A stretch of 47,222 nucleotides of DNA from Candidatus Altarchaeota archaeon (lineage in GTDB: Archaea > Altiarchaeota > Altiarchaeia > IMC4 > QMZM01): assembly GCA_016931955.1 (NCBI GenBank), contig JAFGDV010000007.1, forward strand, positions 1-47,222, given 5' to 3'. Made by a program: the position numbers and the translations under genes. Numbering within the stretch: the first letter of the stretch is position 1; every line of letters begins with the position of its first letter. Under the pieces are notes generated by a model, which was given only the letters and a program-made list of their open reading frames with translations, had not been told where the DNA came from and ran no database searches. Positions 34,444 through 41,712 of the stretch are shown here, piece by piece.

Positions 34444-35127
34444 TCAGCCGCTCTCTATTATAGTTCCCTTGAATTCTCTTCCTTCTATCGCATTCCTCAT
34501 GTTCCCCAAGTCTCTTCCATTGAGGAATATTGTTTTTATCCTGGATCTCTGGATTATCTTCGCAGCCAATATGTCCATGAGCTCGTATTTTCCTGCACCC
34601 ATCGGATAGGCACTGACCATGTCTACGAGTTCCTCGACGGTAAGCCTTTCCTTCATCTTCGCGTCCTTGTGTTCCTTCGGGTCTTTGTCGTATATCCCTT
34701 CCACGTTGCTTGCATTGATCAGTAGATCTGCTCGAATGTATTCAGCCAGCAATGCAGCAACAGCATCCGTTGAATGCCCTGGGTGGGTGCCTCCCATCAC
34801 CACGATCTTCCCGAAGTTGAGCGCCTTCAATGCCCCTATAAAGTCCTTAGGCGGCTCCAAGGTGGCCTTTTCGCCTATCACCGCAGACAACAGCCTTGCA
34901 TTCAGTTTAGTCGCAGTTATCCCTATAAGATCGCAGAATATCTCGGATGCGCCGAACTTTCTGGCATTCTCTATGTATTTCCTCGCCAGCCTCCCCCCGC
35001 CCGTGACGATCGAGATCTGGTTTTTCTTTGATATCTCGTTCATCATCTCGGCTAAGTATTTGGCATAGCTCATGTCTATCTCGTCCGGCACCAGTATTGA
35101 TCCCCCTATTGAGATGACTATCTTCAT
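34444..35127 (-). CDS. pyrH: UMP kinase, archaeal type
   Basis: A 227-aa amino acid kinase-fold enzyme that phosphorylates UMP. KIVISIGGSILVPDE, VTGGGRLARKYIE, GITATKLNARLL, VMGGTHPGHSTDAVAALLAE, NASNVEGIYDKDPKEH and the C-terminal LNGRDLGNMRNAIEG match archaeal UMP kinases. Length is typical. It is divergent from the PfkB kinase with a 38-bp gap that must hold both promoters. Confidence 0.94.
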   Translation of the reverse strand: MKIVISIGGSILVPDEIDMSYAKYLAEMMNEISKKNQISIVTGGGRLARKYIENARKFGASEIFCDLIGITATKLNARLLSAVIGEKATLEPPKDFIGALKALNFGKIVVMGGTHPGHSTDAVAALLAEYIRADLLINASNVEGIYDKDPKEHKDAKMKERLTVEELVDMVSAYPMGAGKYELMDILAAKIIQRSRIKTIFLNGRDLGNMRNAIEGREFKGTIIESG

Positions 35128-35165
35128 TTTCGCCCAGTTAATTTATCACGCTTCTAATTAAATAT

Positions 35166-36080
35166 ATGCGGGAATCGAATAAAATAGACCTGCTCGTCTT
35201 CGGGGATACGGCGATAGACTACTTCTATGAGGTGGAGCAGATTCCGAAGGTCAACAACGCAGCCGACGTCTTCCGTGCTAGGCAGTTCTATGGCGGCATG
35301 GGCGCTAACACGGCGGTTGTGGCGCACGCACTCGGCCTGAAAACGGGATTGGTGAGCGTTATAGGAACTGACGCTGAGGACTATCGGAAATACATGGAGA
35401 ACCTCGGCATAAGGCTTTACCTGAAGGGCATCTTCGGCGACACAACCAAGTCGATTTTCTTCAAGGACAGGGAAAACCAGCTGATCAGCTTCTTTTATAA
35501 GGGCGTCACCGAAAAACTGGATGAGCTGGACTTCAAGAAAGACCTTGAAGTGGATGAAGTGGATATTGAAGAGGCTAAGTGCGTCTACATGGCGAGAACC
35601 TACCTCGACCTTCAGAGGAAGGTTGCACGGCACTGCAGACGAGCCTTTCTTGTGTATAACCCGGGTTATGGTGTTTTCAGGTTTAAGACCGTTCCTGAAT
35701 CATTCTATAAGATATTGAAGAACACAGACGTTCTGGTGTTGAATCACCACGAGCTACAGCATCTGAAGGGCATTGGCTTCAAATTGGGCTTCAACCTTGG
35801 CCCTTCGGTCTTCCTTATCACTAAGGGCGGTATGGGCTGTAACATCTACTCCAAGAACGCTGAAATCAATGTTCCGGCATACAAGACTACGGTGGTGGAT
35901 GCTGCCGGTGCAGGCGACGCCTTCAACTCCGGCTTTATTGCAGCACATGTCCGCGGGTTTGATGTCTATAACGCGGTCAAGGTTGGCAACGCCACAGCGT
36001 CCTTTATCGTCGAAGAATGGGGTTGCCAGACAAACCTGCCCACGTGGGAGATGGTCATGGAGAGATACAAGAAGCTCTAG
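35166..36080 (+). CDS. PfkB-family carbohydrate/nucleoside kinase
   Basis: A 304-aa ribokinase-fold enzyme. FYGGMGANTAVVAHALG is the first substrate motif, VLNHHELQHL lies mid-protein, and VDAAGAGDAFNSGFIAAH carries the GAGD anion hole and catalytic Asp. The substrate cannot be told; archaeal relatives include nucleoside kinases and sugar kinases. A TATA-like TTAATTTAT about 24 bp before the ATG suggests a leaderless message. Its last 26 bp overlap the convergent AAA ATPase gene. Confidence 0.88.
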   Translation: MRESNKIDLLVFGDTAIDYFYEVEQIPKVNNAADVFRARQFYGGMGANTAVVAHALGLKTGLVSVIGTDAEDYRKYMENLGIRLYLKGIFGDTTKSIFFKDRENQLISFFYKGVTEKLDELDFKKDLEVDEVDIEEAKCVYMARTYLDLQRKVARHCRRAFLVYNPGYGVFRFKTVPESFYKILKNTDVLVLNHHELQHLKGIGFKLGFNLGPSVFLITKGGMGCNIYSKNAEINVPAYKTTVVDAAGAGDAFNSGFIAAHVRGFDVYNAVKVGNATASFIVEEWGCQTNLPTWEMVMERYKKL

Positions 36081-38934
36081 TGCGATCCCTCTCCTTCAGT
36101 ATCTCCATCTTCACCTCGATCTCTATCAATTGTTTCTCGTATTCCTTCATCAGCTCACTGAAGGCGTATTCGTCCAGTTCTCTTTCATAGAATTTCTTCC
36201 TTACGGCTTCTATCTTCCTCTCTACCTCCCCTCGCTGGGGGATAAGCTTCTTTAACTCCTCTCTCTCAGAGCGCATATCCGTCTTCTGTCTTTCTTCCCC
36301 CTTTTCCCTGGACTTCCGTATATCATCCACGAGTTCGCTGTAGAATTCTGCTTCGCCGCTCTCAGTTATCTGTTTCTCTGCGGCATGATACCATGGAGTC
36401 AGCGACGTCTTGCATTCCTTTATCACCTTAACGAAGTCTTCCATATTTATCCTTCTCTCCTCGCCGCCCTTCAGCGCCTCCTGCCAGGGTATTTCCGTCG
36501 ATTGATCACATATAACCTTTATGTCGGATGCAGCATATCCCTCAGTTAATTCCGCCAGCCTCGTGAAGTCCACGTCTACAGCAAGCGGCTTATCCTTGGT
36601 ATGTATCCTGAAGATATCCTCCCTCGCCTCCCTATCGGGTGGGGGCACCAGCATCTGTTTTGTGAATCTCTCCGATCTCCTCAACGCTGGGTCGATGTTC
36701 CATGGGGCGTTCGTGGCTGCCATGATAACCAATCCCTTGGTCTTCTTGAATCCGTCTAGCTCTGTCAGGAATGAGTCGATGAGCCTCCTCCCTGATTCAC
36801 TACTCACTTGGTCTCTCCTACCTGTTATCGCATCCAGTTCGTCGAAGAACAGAATGGAGGGAGTATTTCTGCTCGCTCTCTCGAATATCCCCTGAATGTT
36901 TTTCTCTGATTCGCCCACTCTGTCTGAGAGTATGTCGGTAAGCTTTATATTGAAGAACGCCACACTGCACTCTCCGGCTGTGGCCCTCGCAATGTATGTT
37001 TTACCGCAGCCAGGCGGCCCGTATAAGAGCAGGGATCCCCCGACCTCTTTCCTGTATTGTTTAGCCAATTCCGGGTCCGTTATAGGATACACGATAAGCT
37101 TCTTTATCTCTTCCTTCACTTCCCCCATGCCGCCCACGTCGCTGAAGTCTATCTCGGGCTTCTCTGCCTCATCCACTCCGCCGCCGTATTTCAGTATTTG
37201 CTTCGCCAAGTCTTCGAAGAATCTCTCCTCTCCGCTGGATTTCAATTCCTTGTACGCCATCTTGAACCACGGTATGAGAGATGATTTCTGCTTTTTCAGG
37301 GCCTCTTGGAAGTCTCTCATATTGATCTTTCTCTCTTTCCCTCCTTTTAATGCCTCCTCCCAGGGTTTTTCTGCTGCTTTCTCGCATATCGCCTTTATGT
37401 CTGATGAGGAGTAGTCTTCCGTTAATTCCGCCAGCCTCTTGAAGTCCACGTCTACAGCAAGCGGCTTATCCTTGGTATGTATCCTGAAGATTTCCTCCCT
37501 CGCCTTCTGGTCTGGTGATGGGATGAATATGTGTTTTGTGAATCTGACTGATCTCCTCAACGCTGGGTCGATGTTCCATGGCTCATTGGTTGCTGCAATG
37601 ATTAACACATCCTTTCCCAGTGTCTCGACTCCGTCCATCTCCATGAGGAATTGGTCTATCTCCATTTTTTCTGCGTACTCTATGGCACCTTCTCTGCGGC
37701 CTCCTATCGCGTCCAGTTCGTCGAAGAATATTACTGCTGGGGAATTCTTAGACGCTTCCTCGAATACCTTGTGCAGGCTTTCGGCTTCCGCCTGAACCCC
37801 TCTCTCCACTATCTCGCTTATGTTTACGTTGAAGAATGGCATCCCGCTTTCCCCTATCGTGGCCTTAGCTATGTATGTTTTTCCGCAGCCGGGCGGACCA
37901 TACAACAGTATCGCTCCCCCAGATTTTTTCCCGAAGTCTTTTGCGAGTTCTGGGTTCATTAGCGGGTAAAGCAGCGACTCAGTTATTTCTTTTTTGACTT
38001 CTTCCATGCCGCCTACGTCGCTGAAGTCTATGGTGGGTTCCTCTATCGGTATCGAGCCTTCTGCCGAGATCGACACGCTTAATGCTACTGGTTTGAGTTT
38101 CACCCCCGGCTTTATCTTTGTGAAGGGGTCGTGGATGAATCTTACTGGAAAATACCTCTCTGGGGATTTGATTTTGTGTCTGTCTTTTCTCTTATAGAAT
38201 GCCTGCATGTAGGGTATGAAGGTTATCCCCTTAATCACGACCTTTGCTTCGAACAGGTTTGTGAGCAGCTGCGACATCATATCTATCGAGTATCTTATGT
38301 TGTCTTTCTTGTATGTGTCATCTATCGTATCCACCTCTGAGATCGAGTTTGACATATCATAGCATTTGTTGTTGAACTTCGGTAGATGCACTTCTGCTTT
38401 AACGCGTTCTTTCACAACGGTCTTGTGCTGTTCTTCGGGGTTTAGTTCGTCCCATATTCCCTTGAATAACATAAGCCATGTGTCCTTGTAGTCCTTTAGG
38501 TAGTTGAGCTGCGCCAGATCCATTATAGCGTTTTGGTCCAGGTTTTCTGCGTACAGGAAGCTGGTTCTCATCAAGGCCCCGAGTGTTCTGACGGATACTG
38601 GAGGCAGGTTTATTATCTTCCTCAGGATGTCTTCCCTCTTTATCATGTGCCCGTGTGTCATGTATAGGTCAGCGTTCGCCAGGTCAACATAGAAGTGGTT
38701 CTCCTTTGTCTCATATATCACCTGCTCTCCTACTACGCCTTTGTGTGTTTCCTCCATCCTCGAGACCCTGTATTTCGCCAGCGGACGGTATGCTTTCACT
38801 ATCTCTGTCTTCTCCTTGAACAGCAGGCTGTTTACCAATCTCGAAACTATGTTTTTTCTGAGTCTCTTCTCTTGTCTTTTTTCCGCGCCCTCGGATATTG
38901 CAAAGGATCTGGTCTCAACCCTCTGTATTTTCAT
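36055..38934 (-). CDS. Double-AAA ATPase with novel N-terminal region (copy 1)
   Basis: A 959-aa tandem AAA+ ATPase. Residues about 1-295 form an N-terminal region not like the Cdc48/VAT N-domain, with AYRPLAKYR, HFYVDL and GITFIPYMQA. Domain 1 has GPPGCGKT at 346-353 and FFDELDAIGGRR. Domain 2 has GPPGCGKT near 630 and FFDELDAITGRR. Both second-region motifs keep two arginines but have lost the usual Gly (RRSVRF, RRSERF). A helical segment (SLIPWF..., SLTPWYH...) follows each domain, and the C-terminus is coiled and SHOCT-like. No membrane segment. It is paralogous over its full length to the gene at 41713. It probably remodels or unfolds a partner; the substrate is unknown. Confidence 0.88.
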   Translation of the reverse strand: MKIQRVETRSFAISEGAEKRQEKRLRKNIVSRLVNSLLFKEKTEIVKAYRPLAKYRVSRMEETHKGVVGEQVIYETKENHFYVDLANADLYMTHGHMIKREDILRKIINLPPVSVRTLGALMRTSFLYAENLDQNAIMDLAQLNYLKDYKDTWLMLFKGIWDELNPEEQHKTVVKERVKAEVHLPKFNNKCYDMSNSISEVDTIDDTYKKDNIRYSIDMMSQLLTNLFEAKVVIKGITFIPYMQAFYKRKDRHKIKSPERYFPVRFIHDPFTKIKPGVKLKPVALSVSISAEGSIPIEEPTIDFSDVGGMEEVKKEITESLLYPLMNPELAKDFGKKSGGAILLYGPPGCGKTYIAKATIGESGMPFFNVNISEIVERGVQAEAESLHKVFEEASKNSPAVIFFDELDAIGGRREGAIEYAEKMEIDQFLMEMDGVETLGKDVLIIAATNEPWNIDPALRRSVRFTKHIFIPSPDQKAREEIFRIHTKDKPLAVDVDFKRLAELTEDYSSSDIKAICEKAAEKPWEEALKGGKERKINMRDFQEALKKQKSSLIPWFKMAYKELKSSGEERFFEDLAKQILKYGGGVDEAEKPEIDFSDVGGMGEVKEEIKKLIVYPITDPELAKQYRKEVGGSLLLYGPPGCGKTYIARATAGECSVAFFNIKLTDILSDRVGESEKNIQGIFERASRNTPSILFFDELDAITGRRDQVSSESGRRLIDSFLTELDGFKKTKGLVIMAATNAPWNIDPALRRSERFTKQMLVPPPDREAREDIFRIHTKDKPLAVDVDFTRLAELTEGYAASDIKVICDQSTEIPWQEALKGGEERRINMEDFVKVIKECKTSLTPWYHAAEKQITESGEAEFYSELVDDIRKSREKGEERQKTDMRSEREELKKLIPQRGEVERKIEAVRKKFYERELDEYAFSELMKEYEKQLIEIEVKMEILKERDRTRASCISP

Positions 38935-39009
38935 CTGCCTGTTAAATTATATCCTATATGCCTTTTTATAGATGTCGGGGAAAATACATACCTATAATGA
39001 GGTGATCCA

Positions 39010-39456
39010 ATGGTCGAAGTTAAGAAGATGCTTGTTCCGGCCCTTATCCCGGGCGTGGTTGCTGCTGTTTTTACCACAGTCATTGGTCTGATACCGGTTA
39101 TAGGTATGTGTAATCTAGCATGCTGTCTCTGGCTTATGGGAGGCGGTGTTTTAGCGGCCTACCTGCTTAAGAAGAATGTTAGTAAAATCGAGCTAAAGGA
39201 TGGTGCAATCGTCGGCGCATTAAGCGGTGTGGTTTTCGCCATCCTGTCAACGATATTCTCCGCCGTCTTGCTTCTTGTCGGCTTCGGTACGAACATGGCT
39301 ACGATGGAGCAATTCGGTGGCGGCTACATGGAACCTGCTGAATACGGCTTAGGTATCTTGATCGCCATAGTTATCCTCTTTTTCATGTACCTCCTTATGG
39401 GCGTGGTCTTCTCAGCTATTGGCGGCGTCTTAGGCGCTAAGCTGCTGGAGAAATAA
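39010..39456 (+). CDS. Four-helix membrane protein
   Basis: A 148-aa membrane protein with about four helices: LVPALIPGVVAAVFTTVIGL, CLWLMGGGVLAAYLL, AIVGALSGVVFAILSTIFSAV and GILIAIVILFFMYLLMGVVF. It resembles archaeal DUF5518-type proteins in size and Gly/Ala-rich helices, but I am not certain. The strong ribosome site GAGGTGAT precedes the ATG. It is divergent from AAA copy 1 and followed by a T-rich stretch. Confidence 0.75.
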   Translation: MVEVKKMLVPALIPGVVAAVFTTVIGLIPVIGMCNLACCLWLMGGGVLAAYLLKKNVSKIELKDGAIVGALSGVVFAILSTIFSAVLLLVGFGTNMATMEQFGGGYMEPAEYGLGILIAIVILFFMYLLMGVVFSAIGGVLGAKLLEK

Positions 39457-39459
39457 AGC

Positions 39460-39481
39460 CCTCTTTTTCTTTTCTTTTTTT
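39460..39481 (+). terminator. T-rich terminator
   Basis: Just after the stop codon the plus strand reads CTCTTTTTCTTTTCTTTTTT. Such U-rich tracts are typical archaeal transcription end sites. Confidence 0.5.
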
Positions 39482-39495
39482 CATATTTAACCGTG

Positions 39496-39978
39496 ATGGA
39501 CTCAAAGAAGCTCCTTATCTACCTATTCTTCCTCTCCCCCTTAGCTGTGTGGTTCTCCCTCATCGTCCTTGCTCCGTATCTTGCCAGCGTCGGCTGTCCC
39601 TTCTCTGGTTTCCTCTATTTTTTCTTCTCTGAGACCTGTCATCAGCTTCCTGGGCGTTCTTTTTTCCTCTATGGCTTCAAGTTGGCGGTCTGCGCCCGCT
39701 GCACTGGCATCTACTTGGGCGCCTTAGTCTCTACTTTATTCTATCCCTTTTTTCTTCCAGTAGACAACAAAAAAACTCCCGGAAAATTCCTGCTCTTGTT
39801 CTCTCTCATCCCCCTGGGCTTGGACGGCGGCATACAACTGTTGACGGCCTATGAGAGCACGAACCTTCTCCGCTTTTTCACTGGTCTGGTCTTCGGCGGC
39901 GTTCTCCCGCTCTACCTTCTTCCAGTATATAACGAATTGGTCTACGGCTTCTTGTCTAACCGAAGAGGAATCCTATGA
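39496..39978 (+). CDS. DUF2085 membrane protein
   Basis: A 160-aa membrane protein of the DUF2085 family. The signature is CHQLPGRSFFLYGFKLAVCARCTGIY, of which CHQxPxRS and CARCTG are the conserved parts. There are four hydrophobic segments (about 6-28, 62-85, 97-112, 125-145). The function of the family is unknown; the paired cysteines could bind metal or a cofactor. The ATG at 39496 is chosen over a GTG three bases upstream. Confidence 0.85.
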   Translation: MDSKKLLIYLFFLSPLAVWFSLIVLAPYLASVGCPFSGFLYFFFSETCHQLPGRSFFLYGFKLAVCARCTGIYLGALVSTLFYPFFLPVDNKKTPGKFLLLFSLIPLGLDGGIQLLTAYESTNLLRFFTGLVFGGVLPLYLLPVYNELVYGFLSNRRGIL

Positions 39979-39983
39979 AATGC

Positions 39984-40400
39984 TCATTTCTTTAGGATCT
40001 CCAGCAGGTTTTTGGCTTTGATGATCTTTATGCCCTTGAATTCTCTTAGGCTGAGCAGATGGCTGTCGCCTGATACGATGTAGTCCGCTTTACCGGCGAC
40101 CGCACACTCAAGGACCCGGTTGTCGGCTGGGTCCTCTAAGATGGTATTGAGTCTCTTAGTCGAATCCACTAAGGTTGAAACAGACATAAGCCTATTGACG
40201 ACATCATCTATCCTTGTGTTCAAGTCTGTCAGCCGCAGCTGGAAATGATCCCGCCACAAAACTTCTTTAAGTTCCTCCAAAATCCCGCTGGAGATAAGAA
40301 GCTCTATCTCACCTTCCTCTGCTAGATGGATTACTCTTCTCTCATTGCCTTCCCAGAAAAGGGCGGACACCAAGACATTGGTATCGGCGACGACTTTCAT
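39984..40400 (-). CDS. PIN-domain toxin, COG1569 type
   Basis: A 138-aa PIN ribonuclease. VADTNVLVSALFW has the first Asp and SSGILEELKEVL the Glu. DPADNRVLECAVAGKADYIVSGD has the later aspartates, followed by LLSLREFKGIKII. This is the putative toxin family often paired with AbrB-type antitoxins. It overlaps the AbrB gene by 4 bp. Confidence 0.9.
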   Translation of the reverse strand: MKVVADTNVLVSALFWEGNERRVIHLAEEGEIELLISSGILEELKEVLWRDHFQLRLTDLNTRIDDVVNRLMSVSTLVDSTKRLNTILEDPADNRVLECAVAGKADYIVSGDSHLLSLREFKGIKIIKAKNLLEILKK

Positions 40401-40657
40401 CTCTTCCTTACTTCTCTGATTGCTTTCTCTAAGTCTGTCCGCGTCAGACCTAATTCCTCAGCCCTCTTCCTGAAAGGCTCGGCAATCTCGTCGAATGATT
40501 TTTCGAGCGCCTCCTCCGAAATCTTCTTGAAGACGATGCGATCATCTTTACCAAAGACAAGGAAACGGTCTTCAGGCTTGATGTTCAACGCTTTACGTAT
40601 TTCGGCTGGTATCACGATCTGGCCCTTTGAGGATATCTTGGCAACATTAATATACAC
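40397..40657 (-). CDS. AbrB/SpoVT-type antitoxin
   Basis: An 86-aa protein with an N-terminal swapped-hairpin DNA-binding domain (AKISSKGQIVIPAEIRKALNI, then FLVFGKDDRIVFKK). A helical C-terminal tail probably holds the PIN toxin. The GTG at 40657 was preferred because GGAGG at 40666-40670 lies about eight bases upstream; the GTG at 40666 directly touches that site. Confidence 0.85.
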   Translation of the reverse strand: MYINVAKISSKGQIVIPAEIRKALNIKPEDRFLVFGKDDRIVFKKISEEALEKSFDEIAEPFRKRAEELGLTRTDLEKAIREVRKR

Positions 40658-40712
40658 TCTAAACACCTCCTACATTTCTTACATTATATACTACGTCTTA
40701 CAAACATAAAAA

Positions 40713-41705
40713 CTACAGCAACAACACCTCACCCTGGACAGGCGCAACAGGTTCAAGCTCCCTGAAATTGATGGCACCAGCTATCGTCTCAGTATTAGTC
40801 TTAATGCCCTTCTCCTCCAAAGCGGCTGGAAGGCATTCTCCACAGACCGTGATTATGCCAGTATATGCGGTTTTTGTCGGAAGACCTAAGATTTCACCCT
40901 CACCTCCACTAACAATGACCATACCCCCAAATGCCTCTAATGCTTTCTTAAGCAAATTTATGGCTTTTGTCCTCATCGTATAAGGAATCTCATTATACTC
41001 AGCCAAAATAACACCCCTATTTTTAGTGAATATATCTCTTATATGAAAAAGCCCACTACGCATGAAAAGCTCTATTGTATCTATGGAGGCTGAAAGTGGA
41101 GAGACGAAATTATTGCACCGTATTGGTTTCATGTCTTCTACCTCAACAGTCAAACTGACTCCAATATGCATGAAGATGCCATAATTCAGCCACAGTTGAT
41201 CTATGGTTGCACTAGACATAGTAGCCAATCCAAACATTCCATCCGGAACCAAACGATTACAGATTTTTTCTCCGCTGTGAGCGAATCCCACCATTTGCGG
41301 GAACAAATTACTCCTACAAAGATCCCTCAGTGTAGCCCTTACCTCTTGCTCTTGATTCTTGGCTATAAAAGACAGATTAACGATAACCTCACCTCGCTGC
41401 TTATAGACATCGAATTTAGAATCACACATAATCCTCGCCATCTTATCAACAATATAATCAGATCGAGCATACACAAAAGAAGTGCGCAACTCATCCCTGC
41501 CTTCTTCTGTAATCCACCTCCCCTCTCTTCCCATGTTTTCCGTGAAACCCATGCCGTCTAACTCTTGGAGGTAGTTTCTTATCATCCTCTCCGTCAGAGG
41601 GGTTCCGATGTCTTGGAGTTCCCTAGCTATCTCTGAAGAGGTTAATGCCTTGTTCTTTCGCTCTAGGATGGATAATATCTCGAATATGTTTCTTTTTTTG
41701 GTCAT
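40713..41705 (-). CDS. nrpR: NrpR-like nitrogen regulator
   Basis: A 330-aa protein. Residues about 1-70 form a winged helix (SSEIARELQDIGTPLTERMIRNYLQELDGMGF). The rest is one NrpR (DUF128) domain (VPDGMFGLATMSSATID, SPLSASIDTIELFMRSG, GEILGLPTKTAYTGIITVCGECLPAALEEKGI). NrpR represses nitrogen genes and is released by 2-oxoglutarate in methanogens. With one sensor domain this resembles the NrpRI form. It begins 7 bp after the AAA copy 2 stop, so it is the last gene of that operon. This is not a usual nitrogen-assimilation context. Confidence 0.9.
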   Translation of the reverse strand: MTKKRNIFEILSILERKNKALTSSEIARELQDIGTPLTERMIRNYLQELDGMGFTENMGREGRWITEEGRDELRTSFVYARSDYIVDKMARIMCDSKFDVYKQRGEVIVNLSFIAKNQEQEVRATLRDLCRSNLFPQMVGFAHSGEKICNRLVPDGMFGLATMSSATIDQLWLNYGIFMHIGVSLTVEVEDMKPIRCNNFVSPLSASIDTIELFMRSGLFHIRDIFTKNRGVILAEYNEIPYTMRTKAINLLKKALEAFGGMVIVSGGEGEILGLPTKTAYTGIITVCGECLPAALEEKGIKTNTETIAGAINFRELEPVAPVQGEVLLL

Positions 41706-41712
41706 CTCAACC

